Shown here: piece by piece, positions 1 through 8,228 of the stretch
How the letters are laid out: each line of letters opens with the position of its first letter
Position numbering within the stretch: the first letter of the stretch is position 1
NCBI RefSeq assembly: GCF_019457475.1
Contig: NZ_CP080413.1
Location: 868,001 to 932,000, forward strand
From: Shewanella acanthi
GTDB taxonomy: Bacteria; Pseudomonadota; Gammaproteobacteria; Enterobacterales; Shewanellaceae
DNA length: 64,000 nucleotides
Direction: 5' to 3'
Notes under the pieces: generated by a model
The model's database searches: none
What the model was told of the DNA's origin: nothing
Seen by the model: the letters and a program-made list of their open reading frames with translations, nothing else
Position numbers and translations under genes: made by a program

Positions 1-2133
1 GCTGTGGCCGCAGTGTTTGCAGCCCAAGCTGACGAAGGTATGTGGCAGCCTCATCAGCTGCCGGCAATGGCGGATGAACTCAAGGCGAAAGGTTTGGAGA
101 TTGATGCCAAATCGATTTCAAAATTGACCGAATTCCCAATGAATGCAGTGATTAGCCTCGGTGGCTGCACTGCATCTTTTGTGTCACCAAAGGGATTGGT
201 GGTTACCAACCATCACTGCGCATACGGTTCTATTCAATATAACTCTACCCCTGAAAAGAATCTGTTAGAAAATGGCTTCTTAGCTAAAACCTTCGCCGAT
301 GAATTACCTGCAGCGCCGGGTTCACGTGTATATGTCACCGAAGATGTCACCAACGTAACTGATAAAGTGAAAGCTGGGCTTGAGAACAAAACCGGTAATG
401 AGTTTTACCAAGGTATCGAAAACCAAGAAAAAGCCTTGATTGCCGAATGTGAAAAGGAGGAAGGCTATCGCTGCCAAGTGAATAGTTTCCACGGTGGGTT
501 GGAATATTATTTGGTTAAACAGCTTGAAATCCGTGATGTGCGCTTAGTCTACAACCCTGCGGCAAGTGTGGGGAAATATGGCGGTGATATCGATAACTGG
601 ATGTGGCCGCGTCACACGGGGGACTTCTCATTCTACCGTGCTTATGTGTCTAAAACGGGTAAGCCAGCAGAGTTTAGCGCCGACAACGTTCCCTATGAAC
701 CCAAGAGCTTTTTAAAGGTGTCAGCCAAGGGCGTGAGTGATGGCGACTTTGTGATGGTCACGGGTTATCCCGGTCGTACCAATCGTTACCGCACTGCTAA
801 TGAAGTTCAAAATCAGTTCGAGTGGGCCTATCCCGAGGGCAAACTGCTGCGCGAGCGATTTATTGAGCTGATTAAAGAAACTGCACCTGAGGGCAGTGAC
901 GAGCGTATTAAGTACGAGAGCCAAATTGCAGGCCTAGCTAATTACGCTAAAAACTTTACCTCGATGATCGAGTTTTACGGCAAATCGACTATGTTAGCCG
1001 ATCGTAAATCACGTGAAGCCGAATTGGCTGCTTGGATTGCTAAAGAGCCTAGCCGTGAAGCGAAATACGGTAAAACCTTAGCCGAGTTGGACGCGCTGAT
1101 CGCAAAAGGTCAGGAGCATCAAGCCCGCGATATGATTTTAGGTTATATCAACTACACCACTATGCTGCCTACGGCGCGCAATCTTTACCGTCTAGCCCAC
1201 GAGAAAGCGCTCCCTGATATGGCGCGTGAGCCAGGCTTCCAAGACCGTGATATGACCCGCTTCAAGGCGAGCATGGAGCGAATCGATCGCCGCTACGCAG
1301 CTAGTGTCGATAAGGCACTGTTGATGGATATGCTTAAACGCTATGCCGCATTACCGGCCGAACAACGTTTGCCTGCGATGGATAAAGCCTTTGGTATCGA
1401 TAGCAAGTTTGATGCAACAAAGCTGTCTAAAACCTTAGATAAACTGTACGCCAAAACCGAGTTAGGCAAAAAGGATGTGCGCCTAGGGTGGATGGATAAA
1501 TCCGTGGCGGACTTTAAAGCCTCAAAGGATCCTTTTATTCAAATCGCGGTAGCTCTGTATGACACGGATATCAGCGAAGAGAAGAAGCAAAAAGCCCTAG
1601 AGGGTGAACTGATGAAAGTGCGTCCTCAGTACATGGATGCCATCATTGCCTACAATCGTGAGCAAGGTAAGCCAGTGTATGCCGATGCTAACTCGAGTTT
1701 GCGCGTCACTGTGGGCCATGTGAAGGGCTATTCACCTAAGGATGGGCTAAACGCAGCGCCGTTTACCCGCCTTGAAGGCATCAGTCAAAAAGCCACTGGT
1801 GTTGAACCATTCGATGCGCCAAAGGCCGAGCTTGATCTGATCAACGCTAAGCAATACGGTGATTACTATGTAAAAGCGGTAGACTCAGTGCCAGTTAACT
1901 TCCTGTCCACCTTAGATACCACGGGTGGTAACTCGGGTTCGCCAACCCTAAATGGTCGCGCCGAGTTAGTGGGTTTGCTGTTTGACGGTGTGTACGAAAG
2001 CATCATCGGCGACTGGGCTTATGATGACAATATCAATCGCTCTATCCATGTCGATAGCCGTTATATGCTTTGGGTGATGAAGTACTTAGATCACGCAGAT
2101 AACCTTCTGGCCGAAATGGAAATTGTAAAATAA
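1..2133 (+). CDS. S46 family dipeptidyl-peptidase (DPP7/DPP11 type), 5' end missing
   Basis: Secreted serine dipeptidyl-peptidase that removes dipeptides from peptide N-termini in the periplasm or outside the cell. The S46 triad is visible: a TNHHC histidine motif at about residue 70 (counting from the codon at position 4), an Asp region (GGDIDNWMWPRHTGD) near residue 195, and the nucleophile in GGNSGSP at about residue 644. Eighteen residues after that Ser is a Gly (FDG). In characterised enzymes Gly at this position goes with DPP7-like hydrophobic P1 preference, whereas DPP11 (Asp/Glu-specific) has Arg. The frame is open from base 1 and the first residues (AAVFAAQA) look like the end of a signal peptide, so the true start lies upstream of the window. 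A hairpin terminator follows the stop. Confidence 0.93.
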   Translation, partial: AVAAVFAAQADEGMWQPHQLPAMADELKAKGLEIDAKSISKLTEFPMNAVISLGGCTASFVSPKGLVVTNHHCAYGSIQYNSTPEKNLLENGFLAKTFADELPAAPGSRVYVTEDVTNVTDKVKAGLENKTGNEFYQGIENQEKALIAECEKEEGYRCQVNSFHGGLEYYLVKQLEIRDVRLVYNPAASVGKYGGDIDNWMWPRHTGDFSFYRAYVSKTGKPAEFSADNVPYEPKSFLKVSAKGVSDGDFVMVTGYPGRTNRYRTANEVQNQFEWAYPEGKLLRERFIELIKETAPEGSDERIKYESQIAGLANYAKNFTSMIEFYGKSTMLADRKSREAELAAWIAKEPSREAKYGKTLAELDALIAKGQEHQARDMILGYINYTTMLPTARNLYRLAHEKALPDMAREPGFQDRDMTRFKASMERIDRRYAASVDKALLMDMLKRYAALPAEQRLPAMDKAFGIDSKFDATKLSKTLDKLYAKTELGKKDVRLGWMDKSVADFKASKDPFIQIAVALYDTDISEEKKQKALEGELMKVRPQYMDAIIAYNREQGKPVYADANSSLRVTVGHVKGYSPKDGLNAAPFTRLEGISQKATGVEPFDAPKAELDLINAKQYGDYYVKAVDSVPVNFLSTLDTTGGNSGSPTLNGRAELVGLLFDGVYESIIGDWAYDDNINRSIHVDSRYMLWVMKYLDHADNLLAEMEIVK

Positions 2134-2197
2134 GCCGAACTTAGCTTAGCCTTGGCTCCTAAGGGAGCCGATTTATCGATAACTGTTCGTGCTAATT

Positions 2198-2232
2198 AAG
2201 GGCAATAATCCGATTGGATTATTGCCCTTTTT
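2198..2232 (+). terminator. Rho-independent terminator after the S46 peptidase gene
   Basis: A perfect 14-bp stem (AAGGGCAATAATCC pairing with its complement) with a GATT loop is followed by a T run. A smaller GGCTCC/GGAGCC hairpin lies just upstream at 2155-2170. Confidence 0.85.
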
Positions 2233-2237
2233 AATGG

Positions 2238-2963
2238 TTATGAGTTTAACGCCTGTTTAAGGAGTTGAATTTCTTGCTCGGTCAGCGGGCGCATCTCGCC
2301 CTCTTTAAGCTTTTTGTGCATCGGAGCAAATAATGACAGAGTCATAATGGCGATACGTTGCAAGTCAATGACGCGGTAACCGAGCGCCTTAGCCATATTA
2401 CGGATTTGGCGATTTAGCCCTTGGGTTAGCGTAATTTCAAACTGAGAATCCGTCAGACGCTTTACTTTACATGGCAAGGTTTGCACATTTTTATAACTGA
2501 CTCCGTTCGCCATATTGGTCATAAACGCGTCATCGAAGGGCCTATCTAGGATGACATGGTAGGTTTTGCTGTGGGCAAAACTGGGGTGCATAAGCTTATG
2601 GGTAAGTTCGCCGTCATTGGTGAGCAGCAATAATCCGCGGGAATCTTTATCTAGCCTACCAACAGGATAAAGCCTAGGTGACTGCGGCAATAAATGGATA
2701 AGGCTGGTTGTATCGCTCTCAAGTAGCCGGCAATCGGTACCAACTGCCTTGTTAAATAGCCAATAGGTTAAGGGCTCTTGAGCCTGGATTGGCTTACCGT
2801 CGAGGGCGAGTGTTTCAATGGGACGTGCATTCGCATCTAAATGAACAGCATCCGTGTGCGTTGCAATGCGGTCATCGATATGAATACGCCCAGCTTCAAT
2901 TAGTCGGCAGGCTTCACGGCGAGAACTGATGCCGCATTGGGCAAGGTATTTGGCAAGACGCAT
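2238..2963 (-). CDS. rluF: RsuA/RluF-family 23S rRNA pseudouridine synthase
   Basis: Isomerises a specific uridine in rRNA to pseudouridine. The N-terminal S4 RNA-binding domain (residues 1-60, motif GISSRREACRLIEAGRI) is followed by the synthase domain with the catalytic motif GRLDKDSRGLL, whose Asp is about residue 105. The sequence after it (LLTNDGEL) and the C-terminal NRQIRNM motif are typical of the RluF/RluE/RsuA group. The DKDS form points to RluF, the enzyme for U2604 in E. coli, but paralogue assignment by eye is not certain. The gene begins 3 nt after the stop of the membrane protein gene upstream and has no good Shine-Dalgarno, so the two are probably translationally coupled. Confidence 0.8.
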   Translation of the reverse strand: MRLAKYLAQCGISSRREACRLIEAGRIHIDDRIATHTDAVHLDANARPIETLALDGKPIQAQEPLTYWLFNKAVGTDCRLLESDTTSLIHLLPQSPRLYPVGRLDKDSRGLLLLTNDGELTHKLMHPSFAHSKTYHVILDRPFDDAFMTNMANGVSYKNVQTLPCKVKRLTDSQFEITLTQGLNRQIRNMAKALGYRVIDLQRIAIMTLSLFAPMHKKLKEGEMRPLTEQEIQLLKQALNS

Positions 2964-2966
2964 GGA

Positions 2967-3662
2967 TCAGTATGTTTGTTTAACTTGAGCGCGATGATAC
3001 AGGATTTTAGACAATCGGCGCATGGCAAAGGCGAGGGATAAACACCACACAATATTTAGATTGGTTTGTAACCACATATTGGCAGCCACCCAGCAAACAT
3101 GTCGCTCGCTTATACATGGGGGGAAATCCAAGGTGCTCCAATCGAGCTGCAATCCTAAACCTATCGCGCTAATTACACTTAATAAACTTAAATAAAATAG
3201 CGGTCTTGGGCAGATGAATCTCGGCACTATACCCGCGATTAATACCAATGAGTGCAGGGTGATGGTGGCGAGTAAATAGCTTGTCGATACCAAACGATGC
3301 ATGCTTAAAAAGTTAATCGGGAACACGCCCATCAAAATGACCGAAATACCGACCCACGCTCCCGCAAGTGCTACATAGCGACTGAAATTATCGAGTCTAA
3401 GCAAATACAGGCCTGCCATCGAGATCAGCATGCAAATGCCAGCCGCTAATAGTCCCAAGTTAAAGACGTAGGCGAGGGGAGAGTTAACGTAGTCACCTAA
3501 AAAATCTGCTCGGGTGAACAGCATATTTAGACTAAAGCCTTGATGTTCAGCGTAGAGAGAGATGCTTACGCCTGTGGCACTCATGAGGGCAGCAATCACA
3601 ATCAACCAAGTGATGAGTCGATGTAAATCATAAAAGCTGGGCTCGTGGTGATGTGAAGTCAT
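2967..3662 (-). CDS. Polytopic membrane protein, possibly DUF998-like
   Basis: A 231-residue protein with about six hydrophobic segments: residues 16-38, 62-84, 92-114, 125-147, 152-170 and a C-terminal helix near 197-215. It starts with a His-rich cytoplasmic tip (MTSHHHEPSF). The arrangement with a GVFPINFLSMHR segment resembles DUF998/Frag1-type inner-membrane proteins, a family of unknown function, but I do not assign it firmly. It is the first gene of a two-gene unit with the pseudouridine synthase. Nothing in the sequence indicates a substrate. Translation probably begins at the ATG at 3662. Confidence 0.7.
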   Translation of the reverse strand: MTSHHHEPSFYDLHRLITWLIVIAALMSATGVSISLYAEHQGFSLNMLFTRADFLGDYVNSPLAYVFNLGLLAAGICMLISMAGLYLLRLDNFSRYVALAGAWVGISVILMGVFPINFLSMHRLVSTSYLLATITLHSLVLIAGIVPRFICPRPLFYLSLLSVISAIGLGLQLDWSTLDFPPCISERHVCWVAANMWLQTNLNIVWCLSLAFAMRRLSKILYHRAQVKQTY

Positions 3663-3777
3663 TATGGCTGTATCAGTCTCTATCGTTAGTCGTAAATAAA
3701 AACGCCTGTCACCTTGCCCTAAAACGGGTTGCTAGGCAAGTAAAGGCTAATATTCGGCAGCAGAAAATCCCCTGAAT

Positions 3778-3806
3778 AAAAAAGGGAGCAGCTAGCTCCC
3801 TTTTCA
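3778..3806 (-). terminator. Terminator for the NhaC-family (MetT) gene
   Basis: On the minus strand a 9-bp GC-centred stem (AAAGGGAGC with GCTCCCTTT) and a 5-nt loop are followed by a run of six T residues. Confidence 0.8.
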
Positions 3807-3839
3807 TTGAAAATCTTAAGTCCTATTGCTTAGACGTCA

Positions 3840-5177
3840 TTAGTGGCGTTTACGTAGAATCACGATAGCAACCGCAACTGCAGCGAGGATCATGCAATAC
3901 CAAGCATGGGAGACGGCCGCCAATGGGGTGATGCTAAAGGTTGAAGCCAGTAACAGTGCTTGAGCGCCGTAGGGGATGACACCTTGGATGATACAAGCAA
4001 AGATATCGAGGATACTGGCGGCACGTTTTGGACTCACGCCGTGTTTCTCGGCTAAGTCTTTTGCAATATCACCGGTCACAACGATAGATACAGTGTTGTT
4101 TGCCACACAGCTGTTGGTCAGGGCAACGATACCCGCCATACCAAGTTCTGCCGCGCGGCATGACGCTTCACCTTGTGCTTTGGAGAAACGGACAATCAGT
4201 TTTTCGATTTGATTGTTAACAAATGCGAGGCCCCCTTGTTGTTGCATTAGCGCCGCCAAACCACCAACTAACATCGACAGGAAGAAAATCTCCTGCATAT
4301 TGCTAAAGCCAGCGTAAATGTCCTTAGAGAACTGCACTAGGTTGTAATCTGAGGTGATTAAGCCCGTTGCACCTGCTAAGACGATTCCTAGGGTTAATAC
4401 GACGAACACGTTCAAACCTGCAACCGCGAGGACCAAAATTGTTAAGTACGGAATCACTTTTAGGATTTCAATATCCTGCGCTGCGATATCCGCTTGACCT
4501 TGAGCCGCAATGATAAAGGCAATGAAAGTTAAGATAGAAGCTGGGATAGCGAAAACTAAGTTTTCACGGAATTTATCTTTCATATCACAGCCTTGTGTTC
4601 TGGTTGCTGCGATAGTGGTATCTGAAATAATCGAAAGGTTGTCACCAAAAAGGGCGCCAGACATTACCGCACCCGCCATTAGGGCGTAGTCGATTTGCGC
4701 TTGGTCTGCCACGCCTAAGGCGATAGGGGCAACGGCTGCAATCGTGCCCATTGAGGTTCCCATCGCGGTCGCGATAAAGGCGGCAATCACGAAAAAGCCT
4801 GGTAATAGTAAGTTAGATGGAATTAACGATAGACCTAAGGCCACAGTCGCATCGACACCACCAGTTGCTTTAGCGACGGCAGCAAAACCACCCGCTAATA
4901 GATAAATCAGACACATAGCAATGATATTGCTGTGGCCTATGCCACCAATAAAGGTGTCGATGGATTGGTTTAATTTCTGCTTGGATAAAATCAGCGCTAA
5001 GACAATTGCTGGCAAAATCGCAACGACGCTTGGTAGTTGATAGAAAGCGAAGTCAACGCCTTGGCTTTGAAAATACAGGCCTGCGCCAATGAAGAGGCCA
5101 AGGAAAACAAATAAAGGCAGGAGGGCGATAAACGAAGCCGGGCTACCTTGAGCTGGAGTAGGTGTTAGATGACTCAA
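3840..5177 (-). CDS. metT: NhaC-family carrier, probable Na+-dependent methionine transporter MetT
   Basis: A 445-residue inner-membrane carrier of the NhaC Na+/H+ antiporter superfamily with 11-12 hydrophobic segments. Family hallmarks include the GTSMGTIAAVAPIALG loop near residue 150 and a second repeat with TNSCVANNTVS near 355. By fold alone it would be called a Na+/H+ antiporter. However, a MetJ-type operator lies about 140 nt upstream, and comparative genomics of methionine regulons has proposed NhaC-family proteins (MetT) as methionine transporters. I therefore infer methionine uptake; the substrate cannot be read from the sequence. The start is a TTG at 5177. It is monocistronic, with its own terminator. 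Confidence 0.75.
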   Translation of the reverse strand: MSHLTPTPAQGSPASFIALLPLFVFLGLFIGAGLYFQSQGVDFAFYQLPSVVAILPAIVLALILSKQKLNQSIDTFIGGIGHSNIIAMCLIYLLAGGFAAVAKATGGVDATVALGLSLIPSNLLLPGFFVIAAFIATAMGTSMGTIAAVAPIALGVADQAQIDYALMAGAVMSGALFGDNLSIISDTTIAATRTQGCDMKDKFRENLVFAIPASILTFIAFIIAAQGQADIAAQDIEILKVIPYLTILVLAVAGLNVFVVLTLGIVLAGATGLITSDYNLVQFSKDIYAGFSNMQEIFFLSMLVGGLAALMQQQGGLAFVNNQIEKLIVRFSKAQGEASCRAAELGMAGIVALTNSCVANNTVSIVVTGDIAKDLAEKHGVSPKRAASILDIFACIIQGVIPYGAQALLLASTFSITPLAAVSHAWYCMILAAVAVAIVILRKRH

Positions 5178-5313
5178 TGTTGTATCTCTTTATTTTTGCG
5201 TTTTGCCCGCGTAATCCTTGGCAGTCAAACTCGCTTAAAATCTGCGCCGTTTTGGCATCATATCCCAGTAACTTGTTGCAAAGCATATTGGATCGGCATT
5301 TGAGTGTCAATCT

Positions 5314-5329
5314 AGACGTCTAGATGTTT
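5314..5329 (-). promoter_or_regulatory. MetJ operator: two adjacent met boxes
   Basis: A perfect met box AGACGTCT (5314-5321) abuts a 6/8 match AGATGTTT (5322-5329). The perfect box is the core of a 14-bp palindrome TCTAGACGTCTAGA (5311-5324). MetJ binds cooperatively to two or more tandem 8-bp boxes, so this is a minimal operator upstream of the leftward NhaC-family gene. I infer repression by MetJ with S-adenosylmethionine. Confidence 0.8.
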
Positions 5330-5622
5330 TTACTTCCGCAGTTAATGGTTCGTTACTAACTGGTTTCATTACTGGTTTAGAGAAGCTTTAAGTATTTAAA
5401 ATCAATGCATTAAATTAGGTTGCTAGGAGCGATTGGGCGTTGCTGCTAATGCAATACCGATGATTTATTTATCATCTATTGAGGGAGTATAGCTGCTGAG
5501 GTGTTTTGAGCTCCCTTTAGGTTCGATTGGTGTTTAAATAAAAATATTAAAATAACCTTAAATTTATAACACTATGTTTTTCACAGTAAATATTCGTATA
5601 TAGATACCACCAACTATAAAAT

Positions 5623-5641
5623 ACTAATGATAACGATTTGC
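5623..5641 (+). promoter_or_regulatory. Fur-like box upstream of the flavin operon
   Basis: This 19-bp site matches the classical Fur consensus at 13 of 19 positions, with a perfect TGATAA in the centre-left. It lies just upstream of a TATGAT -10 candidate (5648-5653), so a bound repressor would block the promoter. The start codon of the first gene is 65 nt downstream. Iron regulation is an inference from this site. Confidence 0.65.
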
Positions 5642-5705
5642 ACTTACTATGATGCTTGAATAGAATCGCCTTAATTATGTTAATAATTTTGGGGGAATGT
5701 ATTAA

Positions 5706-6614
5706 ATGGGTAAATCGACACTGCACCGTTTCAATCTAGTTGCACTTTCTTTAGCAACACTTGGCCTGAGTCAAACTGCGTTAGCAGGAGAAGATTTATT
5801 TGGTTACGTGAAGGGCGCCGAGGCCATGCCAAAGGATGCCATGGAACTCTATCAAAAAGTCACTTTCCGTAACGACAAAGGTCAAGGTACTTACCGTGGT
5901 ATTAACTACGAAACTGAATTGGAATATGGCATGAGCGATAAATTCGCAGTATCCGGTTCGGCTAAGTTTATGTCTTTGGATACCAGTGGTTTGATTATCG
6001 ATGGTTATCTGCCAAAGGAAAAAGAGATAGGCTTTAAAGCCTCAGGTTTGGAGCTGGGTGCAAGCTACATGTTCTTAAGCCCTGCAAAGGATGATATCGG
6101 TTTATCCATGACGACGTCGTTGGATTACGATTGGGTGGATACGCACTCGGGGCAAGATAAAGATACGCTTTCGTTAGAACTTGGGCTGCAAACGCAAAAA
6201 TATATGCTCGAAGGTGAGCTGATTTGGGTAGGTAATTTAGGCATGGAGTCAACCTATGCTGACCGCGCACCGCTAAATAATTTACCTGAAGACTTTGATT
6301 GGCCGACTGATCCTGAAATGGAGATCGAGCTAAAACTTGGCACAGGATTAAGTTACCGTTTTGCGCCTAACTGGTTTATCAGTGCCGAAGTGTTATACGA
6401 GACAGAGTTTGAAACCGAAGTCGGTCAAGAGCGTTGGTCTTTCTTCGCCGGCCCTTCAATTCACTACGGTAGTGCTGATTGGTGGGCGACCTTAACTTGG
6501 TTACCCCAGTTAAGTGGTGGCGGTGAGCAATACGAAGGTCAAAAAGATACGGGCCTTCATCTGATTGAAAAAACTGAGCAGGAAGTCAGATTAAAAGTGG
6601 CCTTTAACTTCTAA
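5706..6614 (+). CDS. Predicted outer-membrane beta-barrel-type protein of the Fur-box flavin operon
   Basis: A 302-residue exported protein. The signal peptide (residues 1-27) ends ALA before GEDLFGY. The mature part shows repeated alternating hydrophobic/polar stretches rich in Tyr, Trp and Gly, and ends in the aromatic sequence KVAFNF, as outer-membrane barrels do. I do not recognise the family with certainty; DUF6662-type proteins, reported near flavinylation genes, are what I would test first. It is the first gene of an operon with an FMN-binding protein, an ApbE and a cytochrome-like membrane protein, all downstream of a Fur-like box. A plausible role is in the outer membrane, binding or passing an electron acceptor or metal. 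A GGGGGAA ribosome site precedes the ATG. Confidence 0.65.
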   Translation: MGKSTLHRFNLVALSLATLGLSQTALAGEDLFGYVKGAEAMPKDAMELYQKVTFRNDKGQGTYRGINYETELEYGMSDKFAVSGSAKFMSLDTSGLIIDGYLPKEKEIGFKASGLELGASYMFLSPAKDDIGLSMTTSLDYDWVDTHSGQDKDTLSLELGLQTQKYMLEGELIWVGNLGMESTYADRAPLNNLPEDFDWPTDPEMEIELKLGTGLSYRFAPNWFISAEVLYETEFETEVGQERWSFFAGPSIHYGSADWWATLTWLPQLSGGGEQYEGQKDTGLHLIEKTEQEVRLKVAFNF

Positions 6615-6630
6615 TCGCTTTCAAGGATTC

Positions 6631-6659
6631 TCAGGTAGCGGGAATATTCCGCTGCCTGA
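6631..6659 (+). other. Intra-operon mRNA hairpin
   Basis: An 11-bp stem (one G-U pair; TCAGGTAGCGG with CCGCTGCCTGA) with a 7-nt loop sits between the first two genes of the flavin operon and has no T run. It more likely stabilises the upstream mRNA segment than terminates. Confidence 0.6.
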
Positions 6660-6702
6660 TGATTCCTTAATAGGTTCATTTAACCCTATTTAGGTCAGTG
6701 TT

Positions 6703-7251
6703 ATGGCGCATTCATATTTAAATAGCTTATTTTTTGTTCCCATAGTTGTGGTTGCTGCACCGGCTTTTTCGGCGGATTACTTAACGATTCCCGAGGCGCA
6801 GGCGCTGATTTTTGATAAAGCGGCTGTATTTACCGAGCGTCCGACACTGTTAAGTGGTGATGCAAAGGATCAAATAAAAAAATTGTCTGGAGTACGCCAA
6901 CGTCAAGACAATCAGCCCATTTGGAAGGTTGAAAAGGATGGGCAATTCCTCGGCTGGTTTTTTGTTGACGATGTGGTCGGTAAGCACGAATACATTACCT
7001 ATGCCGTTGGCGTTAGTCCCCAAGGTGAAGTGCTGGGGCTTGAGGTATTGAGCTACCGTGAGACCCACGGTGGTGAAGTCCGCGAAGTCAGTTGGCGCTC
7101 ACAGTTCCACGGTAAAACGCTTAAGGATCCCTTTAAGCTCGATGAGGACGTGAGCAATATCAGTGGCGCGACGCTTAGCTGCCGTAATCTGTTAGATGGG
7201 GTTAAGCGTTTACTGGTGATCCATCAGTTGTTTTTGACTCAGAGTGCATAA
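6703..7251 (+). CDS. Periplasmic FMN-binding (FMN_bind) protein with flavinylation motif
   Basis: A 182-residue exported protein. The signal peptide is residues 1-23 (cleavage near AFS/AD), so the protein acts in the periplasm. The C-terminal half (about residues 95-175) is an FMN_bind domain like that of NqrC. The SGAT motif within DVSNISGATLSC places Thr157 as the expected site of phosphoester-linked FMN, the modification made by ApbE enzymes. It contains a conserved HGGEVREVSW segment before the motif. The stop codon overlaps the ApbE start by one base (TAATG), strongly linking the two. I infer a one-flavin electron carrier between the membrane cytochrome-like partner and an external acceptor. 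Confidence 0.88.
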   Translation: MAHSYLNSLFFVPIVVVAAPAFSADYLTIPEAQALIFDKAAVFTERPTLLSGDAKDQIKKLSGVRQRQDNQPIWKVEKDGQFLGWFFVDDVVGKHEYITYAVGVSPQGEVLGLEVLSYRETHGGEVREVSWRSQFHGKTLKDPFKLDEDVSNISGATLSCRNLLDGVKRLLVIHQLFLTQSA

Positions 7252-8117
7252 TGGCGCTGCGTCGAGCCAAGCCTTTACTGGGTACCCTCGTTGAAATTGC
7301 TGCCACATCACCCTTTTCAGGGGCTAGTGGACAGGCGCTAGATGAGAGCACCCAGCAAGCCAAACTGCAAGTCGCGATCAGCGCGGCTTTTTCCCGCGTA
7401 GCGGATATCAGCCGCTTATTGAGTTTTCATAAACAGGAAAGCGAGTTAAATCAGCTCAACGCAAATCCTGGTATTTGGTGTCATCTAAGCTCTGACAGTT
7501 TAAGGGTATTAAGACTTGCCAAATACCTAGGCCGAGCAAGTGATAATCTATTTAATTGTACCGTTGGCGGGGAGTTAATTGCTAGGGGGGCTTTACCCTC
7601 GCCTTTGGGCATGCCGTTACTTTCGCAAGGCCATTGGCAGGATATTGAAATAGAAGCAAATCGTGCCCGAATTCTTAGACCCATTATGTTGACCTTAGAT
7701 GGTATAGCCAAGGGATATGCGGTGGATTTGGCGGTGAGTGTGCTGCGCCGACACGGCATTACCGGCGGCTGGGTGAATGCGGGGGGGGATTTAAAAGTCT
7801 TCGGAACTGCCACTCTTAATGTCATTTGTCGCGATACTAATGGTTTAAGCAAAAGCATCAAAATCAGTAATAGTGCGCTAGCAAGCTCCCGGGTTTCTTC
7901 ATCCCTTAGTCAAGACTTCCCTGCTTTGTTGTTACCGACGGGCGAAGTCGATATTTCTGCCAATAGTGACAATGAGCGAATTGTCACTATTCAGGCTCCT
8001 TTTGCATGGCGAGCCGATGCCTTAACTAAAGTTGCCGGTTATCTAAGCCCTGAAAATGCAAAGGTAAAAATCAGCCAGCTCGGTGGTGAGCTTGTCAGTT
8101 TCGGTGCTAGTAGGTAA
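7251..8117 (+). CDS. Divergent ApbE-like FMN transferase without export signal
   Basis: ApbE enzymes attach FMN from FAD to Thr/Ser of target proteins. The conserved core is present: LDGIAKGYAVD near residue 150, GGWVNAGGDLKVFG near 175, and the C-terminal ADALTKVAG metal-site motif. The protein is unusual in two ways. It has no signal peptide or lipobox, since the family core begins immediately at the Met. The usual SGDY and HxIDPxTG segments are replaced by SALASSR and a stretch ending LLLPTGEVD. It may be an active divergent subtype working in the cytoplasm before export of its partner, or it may have lost activity with the lipoprotein ApbE at 23549 serving both systems. Start overlap with the FMN-binding gene fixes the ATG. 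Confidence 0.82.
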   Translation: MALRRAKPLLGTLVEIAATSPFSGASGQALDESTQQAKLQVAISAAFSRVADISRLLSFHKQESELNQLNANPGIWCHLSSDSLRVLRLAKYLGRASDNLFNCTVGGELIARGALPSPLGMPLLSQGHWQDIEIEANRARILRPIMLTLDGIAKGYAVDLAVSVLRRHGITGGWVNAGGDLKVFGTATLNVICRDTNGLSKSIKISNSALASSRVSSSLSQDFPALLLPTGEVDISANSDNERIVTIQAPFAWRADALTKVAGYLSPENAKVKISQLGGELVSFGASR

Positions 8118-8228
8118 CGTTAGGTACAAAGTGATAGGAGATTAACGCTAAACACTGCCATTAAGGCTTCGAGTTTTAGCCATTGGCTAAATTGCCTCTC
8201 AACTCCCTAAATAACAAAAAGAATTAAC

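Larger units (their letters stand above)
5178..5705. promoter_or_regulatory. 528-bp divergent control region between metT and the flavin operon
   Basis: There is no convincing ORF. It contains the MetJ-type operator (5314-5329) for the leftward gene and the Fur-like box (5623-5641) for the rightward operon. The rest is AT-rich with no other structure I can support. Confidence 0.7.

Noticed and set aside
3840..5177. Plain Na+/H+ antiporter annotation
   Set aside because: The fold is NhaC-like, but the MetJ operator makes methionine transport the better reading.
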